A stretch of 64,000 bases of DNA from Wolfiporia cocos (GCA_029448655.1 JACCLO010000011.1:806001-870000), one strand, 5' to 3'. Counted from the stretch's first letter, positions 20,901 through 31,824 are shown. A program made the numbers and translations. Notes: generated by a model not told the origin, from the letters alone.

Positions 20901-21068
20901 GAGTCGAGTAATGCGAGGCCCTAGTCTCGATCAGACGCTCTACAGCGGTGTGGCTGCGCCACGGACACAGCCGAGCGGAGATCGAAAAACCGAGACAACG
21001 AACCGCTGTAGAGCGTCTGGCGGATTTTGCTAGGGCGGATGTAGGTGACCCTATCCCGTGACCGCGAG
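20900..21068 (+). repeat. unidentified repeat, copy split by the LINE
   Basis: The sequence from CTCGATCAGACG through GAGCGGAGATCGAAAAAC to GCGGATGTAGGTGACCC recurs inverted at 28270-28480. The LINE inserted in it: the repeat continues past 27808 with ATGCATCTACGCG, matching the other copy after the site. Confidence 0.65.
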
Positions 21069-21083
21069 AGAGAGAGAGAGAGA
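21065..21083. repeat. (GA)n simple repeat at the LINE 3' end
   Basis: A run of GA dinucleotides (TC on the LINE strand) joins the LINE 3' end to the TSD. Some LINEs end in simple repeats instead of poly(A). Confidence 0.8.
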
Positions 21084-21257
21084 CAACCATTTATACCCCG
21101 CAGTCAGTATCCTATGTACATGTGCGGCAGCTAACTAGAGCCACAGTGAAAGTAAAGAGTATCGTAGTAATGAGTAGGGTGGTGTGGGCGGTCGTACTTG
21201 TGTTAGGTATCGTAACGTAATGTCATGGTCGTTGCCAGTAATGGCGGTGATGTTGGC

Positions 21258-24200
21258 TTACCCTGGGTCGAAAATCCTTCGGGGGCCGTCTTGTTTGATA
21301 AATGCGCAGGAGTGCTTGAGGAACGATATTATTGCCCGCCAGCCTTTGACGGTACCGAGGATGAAGGAGAGTTGGAGCGAAGGTGAAGCTTCTCGAAGGA
21401 AAGAACGTGCGTGGTGGTGTAAAGGGCATTGCAGTAAGATGTGACGTCTCGTTTGGATCGTGTTGTTGTCGCAAGGACAAAGTGGTGATTCGTTAGGTAC
21501 GAAACGTTGGTAGTATTCGCCGATAAATGCGTGGCCGGTAATGCATTGTAGGAGGCGAGATTGGATATGCCTAGTCTCCGTAAAGTTTCGTAGAACGGGG
21601 TGGAGCGTGTACGTAGATAGTGCGGTTAACGCATATCTCGAAGAGTTTATGCGATTTTTAGAAACCCACTCCTTTTGCCAGCGTCGTAATGTGCGGTGGC
21701 GAGCATTGGACCGTAACCAAGTTATGGTGGGTGGTATGTGGTCAAGTAGGAGAACTGCTGCGCGTGCTAGCTGGTCGACGTGCTCGTTGCCCGGAATGCC
21801 CTTGTGACTGGGGCACCAGTGAATGGTGACGGAGATATCAACGTATGTGCTAAGAAGTTCGTTGGTGGCATCGTGGAAGAGAATGCTGTCGATTTGGCCT
21901 GGGTGTTTCGACGTGTCGTAGACTTTGTCGATGACCGCAGTGTTATCGATGAAGTAGTGAATGTGGGTGGTACGGTAGCCGTGTGCGGGTAGGATGTCAA
22001 GGATGCGATTAGCGGCCATGGCAGCTGCACATAGTTCCGCATCGAAAGATGTGGCTTGTGGGCCTAGTCCTCTCGCCTCGTGGTGAAGGTGTGCGCCTCG
22101 ATGGGTAACGAGGAATGCTGCACCGGTATGCGGTTTGCGTCGGTAGCGTGGCGTGCGTGATGATCCATCGGTATATATAGCGAGGTGATCAGGGTTGGTG
22201 GCGATGACGTCGATCAGGTGTTGGATTCGACGACGGTGGGTGTGGCGTTCGTTCTTTGTGGACTTCTGCGCAATGGTATCAAATTGAAGACGGTTGCCCC
22301 ATTTTGGTTGACGATCCCAGGGTGCCTGTATGAAAGGGTCAAGTCGTTCAGTATCAGTAGGGAGTAGGTGGTGGACGTAAGTAAGTGGGTTCGTGTAAGG
22401 GTAGGTTTTGTTGATCGTACGTAAAGTAAGAGGGTATGGTTGTTTGACATTGGAGTAACGACGGTTATGGATAGGGGAGTGAGCAGGGAGGGTACGAGTA
22501 CGAATGGCATATTGAGTGACGATTTGATGGAGAGTAAGAGGAATGGGGAGAATGGATGCAAGATGTTCACGAGAGTCGATAGGCGTGGTACGAAAAGTGC
22601 CTAGGATCATAGTGAGACATTGATTTTGTACACGAATGAATGGTTGAACGAGTGTAAGTTGTCGGTGTCCATTGTAATATAGCGGTGCACCGTAAGTCAT
22701 GATAGGAAGGATTGTCGCAAGGTAGAGGTGGCGGATGGCGTTGACATGAAGTCCCCGGGTGGAGGTGACAAGTTGTCGGAGTGCGTAGGAGGTGGTGAGT
22801 GCGAAACGTGCTCGTGTGGCAATATGGTCACGGAAGGTAAGGTGGGAGTCGATCCAGAAGCCTAGCCAGCGTATGGATTTGGATGGCGTGACAGTTAAGT
22901 TGCTGTGGTCGGGAAGGGATAAGTGAAGGGAAGGTTGGAATGGGGTGTGGTGTCGTCGGCGGGTTGGAAAAAGGTGACAGAGATCGATTTTGTCGGCTCC
23001 GATGAATAGGCCTATGTCGTGTAAAATGGTGCATGCTTTGCGCACATTGGTGGCGATACTTGTGGTGGTCATTTCGAGGTTCGGTCCTGCACAAAGTAGG
23101 GCGAAGTCGTCGACATAGGAGTAAAGGGTACAATCAGAGGAGTCGAGGGGATGAGGGAAAGCTCGAAGAAGTGGTGATGCGTAGATGGTAGAAAGGACGG
23201 GGGATAGCGGCGATCCTTGGGGGATTCCCACATTGCCGACGGGGAAGGTGCGGCTGGTGGAAGAGTCGATGTGAAAAGCTACGGTACGGTCAGTGATAAA
23301 TGATTGTGTCCAACGAATGACGTTGTTGGAAAAACCTAGAAGGTATAGCTGGTATAAAAGTCGATCGTGATTGATGTTGTTGAAGAATCCGGAAATGTCG
23401 AGTGTAACGAAGGTGGCGACTAGTGATGTGCCAGGCCCGGCCTGGCTCAAAAGCCCAGGCTTTGGCCCGGCTTTGGACGGCCTTGGCTTTTCAAAACCTC
23501 AGGCCGGGCCCCCATTGACGGCCCAGGGCTTGGCCCGGCCCGGCCTGGGGCTTGCCCGGGGCCTGGCACTGTGAGGATGATCATCACTGTAGCCACACAA
23601 ACTCATAACGTACCTTCTCCAACTATCTTCTGACAAAGCCAAGCTCCAGTATCTTCAATAATTAGTGAATTATAGTGTGAAATCATCATTTCACCGGCAC
23701 GGTGCACTGTGGCGCGCCTTCCAAATGGGGCATCGTATAGGCGCCCAAAAGTGAGCGACAGGCTTCAGCACCAAATATTCAATCCATGGGACTATCCTCT
23801 TGCTTAAATTTAATAATATAGACATACTTCATTGGAATATGGCATACTGCTACTATATATATCCTTATGTCATAGTTACTAGACATTTTATCCGTTAGAG
23901 CTTTCAGGCCGGGGCTCACGGCTTGGCCCGGCCCGGCTTGAGACACAAGCCGGGCCCTGGGCCGTCTCAAGCCGTGGTGTAGGGCCCGGCCTGGCCCGGC
24001 CCAAGTAGGGCTTGGCCCGGCCCGGCCTATGGCCCAAAGCCGTGCCTGGCACATCACTAGTGGCGACGCGGCCCTGTTTCCAAATATTTTTAACGTCAGT
24101 AACGAACGTGGTACCTGCATCGATCGTGGACGAGTTATTGCGTCCACCAAATTGGTAAGCTGGTATGAGGTCGTAGTGGCCAATGTCGTAGAGAATGCGT

Positions 24201-25824
24201 CGTGCGAGGATCTTTTCGATAAGCTTAGACAGGTTTTCAATGAGTGTGATGGGTCGGTACGCTTTAGTGTTAGTATAATCGTTCTTGTTGGGTTTAGGGA
24301 TTGGGGTGACATATCCGTGTCGGAGACAAGTTGGGAGATAACCTAGTTGGAGGGATGCGTTAATAAAATTAACGAGGAGGGGTGCGTTTGACGTGGTAAG
24401 TGCCCATTTTAGAGCACGCCAATTGGTGCCAGACAAGCCTGGGGCTGTAGAGTTAGAGCAGTCCCGAATGGCGTGTAGGATCTCGCCAAGAGTGACTGGT
24501 GGAAAGTCACGAGTGGGTAATGGAGGTGGGTCGTGTGGGAGTTGAATAGGAATTGGTGGGCCGTGTGGTGGAAAGAACGTCTGTGCTAGTGCGTTAGCTT
24601 TTTCGTCAATGGTATGAATGAGTGTATCGTGAAAAAGAAGTGGAGGAAAGTGCAATCTGCGTCGTTGATAAGGCCATTTTGCAATGGACCAGAGATCGGA
24701 GTGTTGTTGTCGGTCGATGATGTCGTGTGCCCAGTTGCGTTTTGCCTTGCGGGCTACGTAGCGTAGTTGTCGACGTAGTCGTTGTTGGTCTTGGCGGTTG
24801 GTAGTGCTTGCGATTAGGTTGGCTAACTGGTCGCATTCGTGATTCCACCAATATGCCTTAGTGCGTGTGGTGGTTCTTCGGGGGCGCATGGTGTCGGCAG
24901 TAGCAGTGCGACAGGCAAGAAGAAAGTGTTGGGCTGCCTCGTCGAGTTGGTGTGTAGTCGTATAGGTGAGAGGGAAGGAGTGAAAGGAAAGAGCGTGGTT
25001 GAAAGCGTCTTTCCAGTTGCGGTAGTGTGCTGGGTCGATGCGATAAGACTTGGGTGGGTTAGGTGTAGGGTGTAATCGAACAGAGTAAGGTGGCAAATGG
25101 ACGCGAGATGATCAGAATGCCAGAGAGGGTTATCGGAAATTTCAAAGTGATGGAATATCATGGAGGGCATGGAGCGTATAAAGGTGAGGTCGAGGATGGA
25201 AGGTTGTTGATTAGCATGCCCATGACGGGTGGGTGTAGTGTTGTCGTTTAAGAGGACGAGGTGTGCGTGTTGCGTCCAAGCGAGGAGGGAGTCACCATGG
25301 GCGAAGTGGAAATGAGGGAGTGTGTTAGCGAGTGCCCATGTTGGGTGATGGAGGTTGAAGTCGCCGGAAAGAAGTAGAAAATTGTCCGGTGGAGGGTTGG
25401 TGTCGAGAAGATCTAGTAAAGGTTGATGGAGAAGGGAAGGTTGGTTGTAAAAATTACAAATGGTGAACGTATGAGAGGGTGATGTGAACGATAGTGGAAG
25501 AATATGTGGGTGGGGTGGGACGAAGGGGTGGTAGGTAATGTGGAAGTGTTGTGTAAGTCTGGGTCGAACGTAGATGGCTACGTATGGTCTGATGTGAGTT
25601 GATAGGGTGGGGAGGAAAAGAGTCCATGCGATATTAGTGTTAGTGTGTGAACGAGGGAGTGGTGCGATGCCTAGTGTGGCTTTCGACATCCAAGAATGAT
25701 CGTACCAGATTTCCTGTAAAAGAACGATGTCGTAATCTGTGGCTGTATTGAGGACAAGGTGAGTAAGTATGTTAGATCCCACAACGTTGAGAGAAAGAAT
25801 ACGAATTTGATCACAGATTTTCAT
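21258..25824 (-). pseudogene. LINE second protein: endonuclease, reverse transcriptase, RNase H (frameshifted and interrupted)
   Basis: Translation would begin at 25824, whose ATG overlaps the stop of the first gene. Domains in order: an apurinic-like endonuclease (LLQEIWYD, GDFNLHHPTW, HSDHLAS; 25824 to about 25100), reverse transcriptase (about 24600-22900, with GIPQGSPLSPVLS and YVDDFALL), RNase H (YTDGS, DAELCAA, WCPSHKGIPGN; about 22170-21750) and a Cys/His motif (CPCDN...H..CP) near 21450. A one-base frameshift near 25090-25110 separates endonuclease from RT. The hAT at 23421-24059 splits RT; removing it with one TSD copy (647 bp) puts both halves in one frame. The frameshift alone makes this copy defective. 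Confidence 0.9.
23421..24059. mobile_element. non-autonomous hAT, GGCCGGGCC family, copy 3, in LINE RT
   Basis: Ends TAGTGATGTGCCAGGCCC and GTGCCTGGCACATCACTA, perfect 8-bp TSD GTGGCGAC (23413-23420 and 24060-24067). It is 639 bp, in the opposite orientation to the copy at 16088 and close to it in sequence. Confidence 0.93.
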
Positions 25825-27761
25825 ACTGCATGAAAGGGGAGGGGGTCGTCTTCGGTGAAGGATGGGATGTATACGGGGTCAAGGGGTAGGCGGAATTGTT
25901 CCCGGTGTGGGCAGTGGACATCGTCGGCAAAGTGTGGGCCGCCACATTCTGCACAACGTTTGTAGTCGCAGCCGGGTTCGGCGGATCCTGTGGATTGGCA
26001 ATGGTAGCAGTTACGTCTGTGGGTGATTTCGGCATGGTCGTCTCCGCATTGTCGGCACGTTTGAGGTGTGCGGCATGGGTTCTTGGGGGTGCTGACGTGG
26101 CCGAGTTTCCAGCAACGTCGGCATTGGACGAGGCAGGGTTTGTCACAGTAGTCGACTGCTGTGACTCGTCGTCCAAACATACCTAGGGTGGATGACTTCA
26201 CTGCAGTTGCCAGTTTACCTGTTGGATCTTCGAAGCTGATGACGACATTAGCATAGAGTTGGTCTACCATATTTTCTTCACGGCGCAACCAGCGTATGTC
26301 GTGAGTGAGGGAGACTGTGGAGAGGATGCGGTTGTGGCGTAAGGTGTTTTCAAGTGCTTCGGCATTGTATCGTGGTGCGGTGGGGTAAGGTCGACAAGGG
26401 ACGCCTTGTAGAACGAGTCGTGCCCAAGGAATGTTTTGCGAAATGATGACATGGTCGGGTAGGGAGAATTCCTGTCTGATACGAGGTACGACGTTAGTGC
26501 GGATATAATCGTGAGTGACATTATTTTCGAAGTAGAGAAGAATGTTGTTGTTGAGGGTCCACTTGATGTATGCGACTGTTGCATCACGAGATTGGATCGC
26601 TTTGTGGAGACCGGCATTGATGCGTTGGCAAATGGAATCATCATTAGCTTTCTTGTTGATGTTTTCCGGAATGCGGTTGCCGAATCTAATTACCCATTCG
26701 AGCTTGTCTTGGGTGGAGCGTGTAGGGATGTCTGCGGTGGGTCGGTTGGGGTGAGCTGGTGGTGGTTGGTTGGGTCGACGTGGTCCTTGGTTGGACGCGG
26801 TTGCCTGTGCATAGGACTGCGGTTTCTTGCGTTTAGTGACTGTGGTGAACGAGGGAGGGGTAGGTTGTGGTAGCGATGGGAAGTGATCTTCGTCAAGGTA
26901 TAAGTCGTAGTCGTCAGTGGTTGCTGTGGGTTGAGGGGGTGGGTTGGTAGTGCGGACGTGAGATTCCTGAGTGCGAGGCTGCTTGGGCGGTGCGGTCGGT
27001 GGATTAGTGGGCGGTTGTTTGCGGATGTGTGGGTTGGGCGGTGCGGGCGGCTGTACGGGCGTAGGGTTGTTGACACGTTGTTCCAGCCTGTCTAGGCGCT
27101 TAAGAATAAGTTGCAAGGTGGTGGTAAGAACGTCAGGTTCTGCAACAGCTGGGGGTTGGGTGAGTGGAGTGGGAACGAGTGGTACGATGGTAGGAGGTGG
27201 AATGGATTCAATGGGAATGGGAGAGGGTTGACGTTCAGGTGTGGGAGGTTGAGAAATGCGCGGGAGCGATTCAGAGTCGTCTATGTCCGAAAAGGTATCG
27301 TCCCGTTTGTGGATGAGGTCGTCGATGTAGTGGTGAAGATGCATAAGTTCGTCGCGGAGACGAGTCATAAATACGTGGTCACGGAGGCCGCGAGCGGCGA
27401 ATTCGGTGGCTCCGGTGCTGATGGATTCGAGCATACGGTGGGTGGCAGTGGAGTAGGTGAGAAGAGGGTGGGTGAGATCGGTATCGTGATGGAGGTCATA
27501 TACATGTTGAGCGTCGCGAGCGAGAATACCAAGAGCTATTACCGCGGAAGCAGAGGTCAATGATCCGTCATAGTCGTTTTCATAAATATCGAGAAGAGGA
27601 TAATTGGGCATATAGGAGAGAGGTGATGAGTCGCGAGAAGGGGGTATGGGTTTTGGAGCCTCTAAAGAAACGTCGGGAGGGTTGGGGGAGGGAGGAACCG
27701 ATGGTGGCGAAGGCTCTGGGAGAGGGGGAGAGTCTTTGTGGTTGGGCACTTGTTCAGACAT
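25821..27761 (-). CDS. LINE first protein, gag-like with zinc knuckles
   Basis: I choose the start at 27761 (MSEQVPNHKD), giving about 646 residues. The frame is open upstream to an ATG at 27857, but that ATG lies outside the LINE, beyond the TSD. The first half is proline-rich and low in complexity. Near the C-terminus (about 26160-25880) is a Cys/His cluster: CRRCWKLGHVSTPKNPC, CRQCGDDHAEITHRRNC, then C-x2-C units and CAECGGPHFADDVHCP. These fit RNA-binding zinc knuckles of LINE ORF1 proteins, which form the RNP with the element RNA. The stop overlaps the next start as ATGA, which suggests coupled re-initiation. The frame is intact. Confidence 0.88.
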   Translation of the reverse strand: MSEQVPNHKDSPPLPEPSPPSVPPSPNPPDVSLEAPKPIPPSRDSSPLSYMPNYPLLDIYENDYDGSLTSASAVIALGILARDAQHVYDLHHDTDLTHPLLTYSTATHRMLESISTGATEFAARGLRDHVFMTRLRDELMHLHHYIDDLIHKRDDTFSDIDDSESLPRISQPPTPERQPSPIPIESIPPPTIVPLVPTPLTQPPAVAEPDVLTTTLQLILKRLDRLEQRVNNPTPVQPPAPPNPHIRKQPPTNPPTAPPKQPRTQESHVRTTNPPPQPTATTDDYDLYLDEDHFPSLPQPTPPSFTTVTKRKKPQSYAQATASNQGPRRPNQPPPAHPNRPTADIPTRSTQDKLEWVIRFGNRIPENINKKANDDSICQRINAGLHKAIQSRDATVAYIKWTLNNNILLYFENNVTHDYIRTNVVPRIRQEFSLPDHVIISQNIPWARLVLQGVPCRPYPTAPRYNAEALENTLRHNRILSTVSLTHDIRWLRREENMVDQLYANVVISFEDPTGKLATAVKSSTLGMFGRRVTAVDYCDKPCLVQCRRCWKLGHVSTPKNPCRTPQTCRQCGDDHAEITHRRNCYHCQSTGSAEPGCDYKRCAECGGPHFADDVHCPHREQFRLPLDPVYIPSFTEDDPLPFHAV

Positions 27762-27807
27762 GATGGTGGTTCGAGTGCAAGAGGCTGTCGCCCCCCGTGA
27801 CCACGAG

Positions 27808-28490
27808 ACTATGCATCTACGCGTCCTCCCCGAATTGTGATCAATACGCCGCCGCACGCTCGCTGTATTCTAGCACATACATGCCAATAGAATACCTCGC
27901 AAGCCATTTTTACAGACTATCTATGATCTCGACAACAAGCACTTCGACGTATTACTGAAGGCAGCCCGCGAAGCAGCTTATAAAAACAGTGGCAAGTCTA
28001 AATCTTCGGAGTCCATATATGCTAGTATCAGTAAGACCAGCTTGGAGCTATGTCGCCTGATTCATCGAGAGCATTGCGTAGCCGTCGCGTACGATCTTGA
28101 TGCGGCGTCTTCGAACTGGTTTAACGTGCTCCTCCAGCCCGTCTTCGTCGTCTTCGTAGTCGAAAAGATTACCGTTATCGGCAGGATTATCCATTGTATT
28201 GATTAAAAATACATAGAATACTTCTACGACAGGGCAGGGTGCTAACGTGTTCCAAAGTCGTTAGCGTGCCATCGACTTTGCGCGATGCATAGACGTGTAG
28301 ACGCCCGCCTCGCGATCACGAGACGGGGGTCACCTACATCCGCCCCATCGAAATCCACCAGACGTTCCGCCAGCGCGCTTTGTCTTCAGTTTTTCGATCT
28401 CCGCTCGGGTGCTCCCGAGCAGCACGTGCGCTGGCAGAACGTCTGATCGAGACTAGCGAGGCCCTCATGAGTCTTCAGCGAGGTAAAGGG
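27808..28490. repeat. rest of the repeat split by the LINE, plus its inverted copy
   Basis: 27808-27860 continues the repeat from 21068. 28270-28480 is the inverted copy of 20900-21068, holding GGGTCACCTACATCCGCC and GATCTCCGCTCGGGTG. Between them is a small acidic minus-strand frame. I do not recognise the element type. Confidence 0.5.
28048..28194 (-). CDS. short acidic/basic open frame, unidentified
   Basis: ATG at 28194 gives 48 residues. It begins MDNPADNGNLFDYEDDEDG, then has a basic run (VRRRRIKIVRDGY), and stops at 28048-28050. The switch from acidic to basic looks protein-like and it may be the first exon of a longer gene. No family is recognised. Confidence 0.3.
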   Translation of the reverse strand: MDNPADNGNLFDYEDDEDGLEEHVKPVRRRRIKIVRDGYAMLSMNQAT

Positions 28491-28878
28491 GCGCTGGACT
28501 GTCTGGGGAATCGGACAGCTACGACGTTTGACAGCTTCTCGAAGCTGATGTGACCATGATGATCGGGCGTCAAATGGGACGGAGGGTATCTCGGTTCGTT
28601 CAACGGCCCCAGACGTGTGGTCTCGTACCCAGACCTATAAGAAGACTCGCACCCCGCCACCGCAGTCTCATATAGGTCTGGGGCTAGTGTTGTGAGATCC
28701 TGTCCTAGGGACCGCTGAGGACCAAGGACAGGACCGGGACCAGGACTGGGTAGGACCGATTAATGGTCCGGTCCGGTCCTGGTCCGACCTACTGTGGTCC
28801 TGGTCCTGGTCCCTGCACATAGTGAAATTTGCGAGGACCGGCCAGGACCGGTCTCAAAGGCATGCTATTCAATACTGC

Positions 28879-29440
28879 TGTCACAGACTTTCTCTATGCA
28901 GGTCTGGACTCCCTCGCTATAGGACGCACGCGCGGCGCTAGGCGTACGCCGCGTCTCTGCGCTGTAGCCACCTCCGGCGTCTCCCAGTTATTGCAGGTCA
29001 CCTGGTCGTTTGGTTAGCGCTGTAGGGTAGCGCGCGCCTCAGGTACCGTCACTAATGGTCACATTGTTACATGTCTCGTTACCTAGCACATGACCCAGTA
29101 GATAGCGGTGCACAGACCACATCTTTAGGGCTGGCTCGGTAGTAGATACAAGCATGTATATAATACGACGAGATGTGGGCTTACACCCCATCTCTCAGAT
29201 TCTCGACAATGGTGTATCACCCTTTCTCGCTTATAGCTGTGTGATCTCCTGGCCCGGGGCCCGTATCTCTCCTACCTTGTCTGTGAGGTTATCAGCTATG
29301 TCGGCGTACACTAGGAATGTGGGGATGCCCCATCCATGTAGCCTCTGCGCTCACCTCTGGTTGGTGCCTTATGGCCTCGATTGTAGGCCTGTATGGATCC
29401 CCCTGAGCCCAGGGGTCGCACAGACAGTGAGTCTGTGTCA
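28879..29440 (+). repeat. 5' LTR of the TRIM-like element
   Basis: Begins TGTCACAGACT and ends AGTCTGTGTCA, a near-perfect terminal inversion. The interior starts TAATCTGAGAGAT. Confidence 0.92.
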
Positions 29441-30199
29441 TAATCTGAGAGATATCTTACCTCCCCTCCGGCGCCACCTGCGCTGGGGCCGAGGGTTCTC
29501 CACGTACAGGGTGCCATGGCAACGCGGCGGGGCAGCCTCTGGTAGAAGCACCAGAGGTCCGTAGTCTTACGAGCCCCCACGAAGCGTTACACCAGGCGAA
29601 GTACCCGTGCGGAGTGAGTAAGCAAGACCGCCCCCTTTCGAACGCAAGGTAGAAGGGGTCGACCGACGTAAGCCCCGTTTGAGGACCCGCCGCCGTCACC
29701 CCTGCAAAGGGAATGCGCGCGCGTGTGGAGGTCTAGGGCAGTCCGGCCAATTACCCCTGGGCGGCAGGGTATCACCAAGAACTGATGATCAGTGGGTATG
29801 CGAAGGGTCCCGCAAGGGTACCCAACCCCACACCGACGATCACGAAGGTCAGAAAGCAATCCTCGACGACCGACTACTTCTCCGACAAAACCAACCACAT
29901 ACCCCGAGGTCGGTGCGCCACGCTCATCTATGTCGGCGTCAGTCCTAGGAGGCGGAATGACACAGCATTACCTCAACCTCCGATGGGCCCGCTCACCTCT
30001 GGAGGGCCTCGTTCACTCACGTTGCGGGATGGGGGGACGTTTTCTTCACTCCTCCACCGGCGGACGGACCGTGCACACGGACGCTCCCCACCTTACGTTG
30101 CAAAGGATGGGCCGTGTGTCAAACAAGCAACCAAGGATGCGAGGGTCGTAGGAAGATAGGTAGAACGTCAGGGACGACGTTTTTCGAGAGGGGGGGTAA

Positions 30200-30761
30200 T
30201 GTCACAGACTTTCTCTATGCAGGTCTGGACTCCCTCGCTATAGGACGCACGCGCGGCGCTAGGCGTACGCCGCGTCTCTGCGCTGTAGCCACCTCCGGCG
30301 TCTCCCAGTTATTGCAGGTCACCTGGTCGTTTGGTTAGCGCTGTAGGGTAGCGCGCGCCTCAGGTACCGTCACTAATGGTCACATTGTTACATGTCTCGT
30401 TACCTAGCACATGACCCAGTAGATAGCGGTGCACAGACCACATCTTTAGGGCTGGCTCGGTAGTAGATACAAGCATGTATATAATACGACGAGATGTGGG
30501 CTTACACCCCATCTCTCAGATTCTCGACAATGGTGTATCACCCTTTCTCGCTTATAGCTGTGTGATCTCCTGGCCCGGGGCCCGTATCTCTCCTACCTTG
30601 TCTGTGAGGTTATCAGCTATGTCGGCGTACACTAGGAATGTGGGGATGCCCCATCCATGTAGCCTCTGCGCTCACCTCTGGTTGGTGCCTTATGGCCTCG
30701 ATTGTAGGCCTGTATGGATCCCCCTGAGCCCAGGGGTCGCACAGACAGTGAGTCTGTGTCA
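30200..30761 (+). repeat. 3' LTR of the TRIM-like element
   Basis: Same length and, by eye, same sequence as the 5' LTR. It is preceded by the polypurine tract at about 30187-30199. Confidence 0.92.
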
Positions 30762-30766
30762 ACTGC

Positions 30767-31159
30767 TATTTGCCTAATGTAACATACAACATATTATTCA
30801 AGAATTCGTCGGATCATTTGTTTGCATATATATCATGTTCTGGACTTCTACCCTGCCTTATTTCATCAAATTATACGTTGACTGGATGTAACATACCCCA
30901 TTTGGACTGTGAGAGTATTTCAGGCTCGTAAGGCAGAGAATATTGTAATTAGAAGTCTACGGCTGCTGGCACTGCAATAGTGTAGCGATACTGAGTGGGT
31001 TGCAGGCTAATTGTGCAATTGCGAGCAAGCTTTCGGATAGCAAGGGACTCACTGAGTATATAGTAAGTCTGGCAAAATGACGAGGCTCGGTGTGTGGCAT
31101 ATTGTTCATCAAGTATATTGATGTTTTACACTTATCATGAGTCTTATAGAAACATCACA
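30767..31159. other. hAT interior between the LTR element and the hAT-C remnant
   Basis: AT-rich, with multiple stops in all frames. It is probably decayed transposase sequence or non-coding hAT interior; no domain is recognisable. Confidence 0.4.
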
Positions 31160-31491
31160 ATGTATGCCCTACTCTTGGATGAATGGCATTGGATATTCTG
31201 TCCATACCCGCATCCTCAGTGGCATGTGAACGTCTCTTTTCTCAGGTCAAAGAGGTTTCCATTGACCACCACTCCCACTTGGGGGCTAATATGTTTGAGT
31301 GGATCGAATGCTTGCAGAGCCACTGGGCTGATAGGGTTGTGGACTTTTTGTGCACCAATTTGGAAGCTGTTGAGGAGGTCGAGTATATGCTTAATGATTA
31401 CATCCTTATTCAGGAGGATGGAGCTGAGATGTTTCAGGAGGATGATGAAGAGGGCATTACAGACGAATCTATTCACTGGGATTCCTTGTAA
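31160..31491 (+). pseudogene. hAT transposase C-terminal dimerisation domain (hAT-C) remnant
   Basis: From the ATG at 31183 the peptide reads MALDILSIPASSVACERLFS, the hallmark of the hAT-C domain, then KEVSIDHHSHLG and an acidic tail to the stop at 31489-31491. The N-terminal BED finger, the RNase H-like catalytic core and its acidic residues are missing. This is the only transposase piece I find for any DNA element in the window. Confidence 0.85.
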
Positions 31492-31824
31492 AGTATGTAG
31501 ATACATTGTTATTCTTGTTGGGTGCATCGTCTTGAGCACTCTCTGATATTATTGTTATATTGCACAGTCTGCGGTCCTGGACCGGTCCGGACCAGTCCCA
31601 GGACCGGATCAGGACCGTGGTCCGGTCCTGTATCGGTCTTGGTCCGGTCCTGGAGTACTGAAGTCGGTCCGGTCCTGGTCCTGGTCCTCGGTCCCACTTC
31701 ACAGAGGTAAAAGACCGGACCGGACCGGACCTCGCAACACTATCTGGGGCAGCTGAACTGAGAGACCCCTCATGCCCTTTAACGCTCTATCATCACAGTC
31801 ACATCAGCTTCGCGAAGCTGCCAA

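Larger units (their letters stand above)
21069..27793 (-). mobile_element. Tad-like LINE (non-LTR retrotransposon) with two coding regions
   Basis: The LINE runs on the minus strand from 27793 to 21069 and is flanked by a 14-bp TSD with one mismatch (CCCGTGACCGCGAG at 21055-21068, CCCGTGACCACGAG at 27794-27807). The 5' UTR is about 32 bp. It has a zinc-knuckle first protein and an endonuclease/RT/RNase H second protein, and ends in a (TC)n tail on its own strand. A hAT (23421-24059) interrupts the second gene. Without that insert it is about 6.1 kb. An RNase H domain after RT fits the I/Tad group, of which Tad1 is the fungal clade. Confidence 0.92.
28879..30761 (+). mobile_element. LTR-only (TRIM-like) retrotransposon, 1,883 bp, young
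   Basis: Two 562-bp LTRs (28879-29440 and 30200-30761) flank a 759-bp interior with no recognisable gag or pol. The TSD is a perfect 5-bp ACTGC (28874-28878 and 30762-30766). The LTRs look identical by eye, so insertion is recent. A polypurine tract (GAGAGGGGGGG, then TAA) precedes the 3' LTR. Open frames repeated in the two LTRs are not genes. It needs proteins from another element to move. Confidence 0.93.
28685..31742 (+). mobile_element. hAT, GGACCGGTCC family, with hAT-C remnant and nested LTR element
   Basis: Ends TAGTGTTGTGAGATCC and CTCGCAACACTA, perfect 8-bp TSD TCTGGGGC (28677-28684 and 31743-31750). Both subterminal regions are GGACCGGTCC arrays. A 1.9-kb LTR element (28879-30761) is nested near the left end. 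A hAT dimerisation domain survives at 31160-31491, showing descent from an autonomous hAT and confirming the superfamily for the related copy at 8648-9657. Confidence 0.93.

Noticed and set aside
26511..27563. Plus-strand frames of 90-150 residues opposite the LINE first gene
   Set aside because: They are antisense shadows of the proline-rich and zinc-knuckle frame, with no motif of their own.
25821..27857. LINE first protein starting at the upstream ATG (27857)
   Set aside because: That ATG lies beyond the TSD in flanking DNA; the start at 27761 is inside the element.
27854..28203. Plus-strand protein-like reading (KPFLQTIYDLDNKHFDVLLK...) opposite the acidic minus frame
   Set aside because: It looks protein-like at first but has no start, and its second half is the exact antisense of an acidic stretch. 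It was not strong enough to call; a search would be needed to choose the strand.
29154..30777. Long identical open frames at 29154-29564 and 30475-30777 (MYIIRRDVGLHPIS...)
   Set aside because: They lie in the two LTR copies of the TRIM-like element. Duplication of the LTR explains the identity and there is no recognisable domain.
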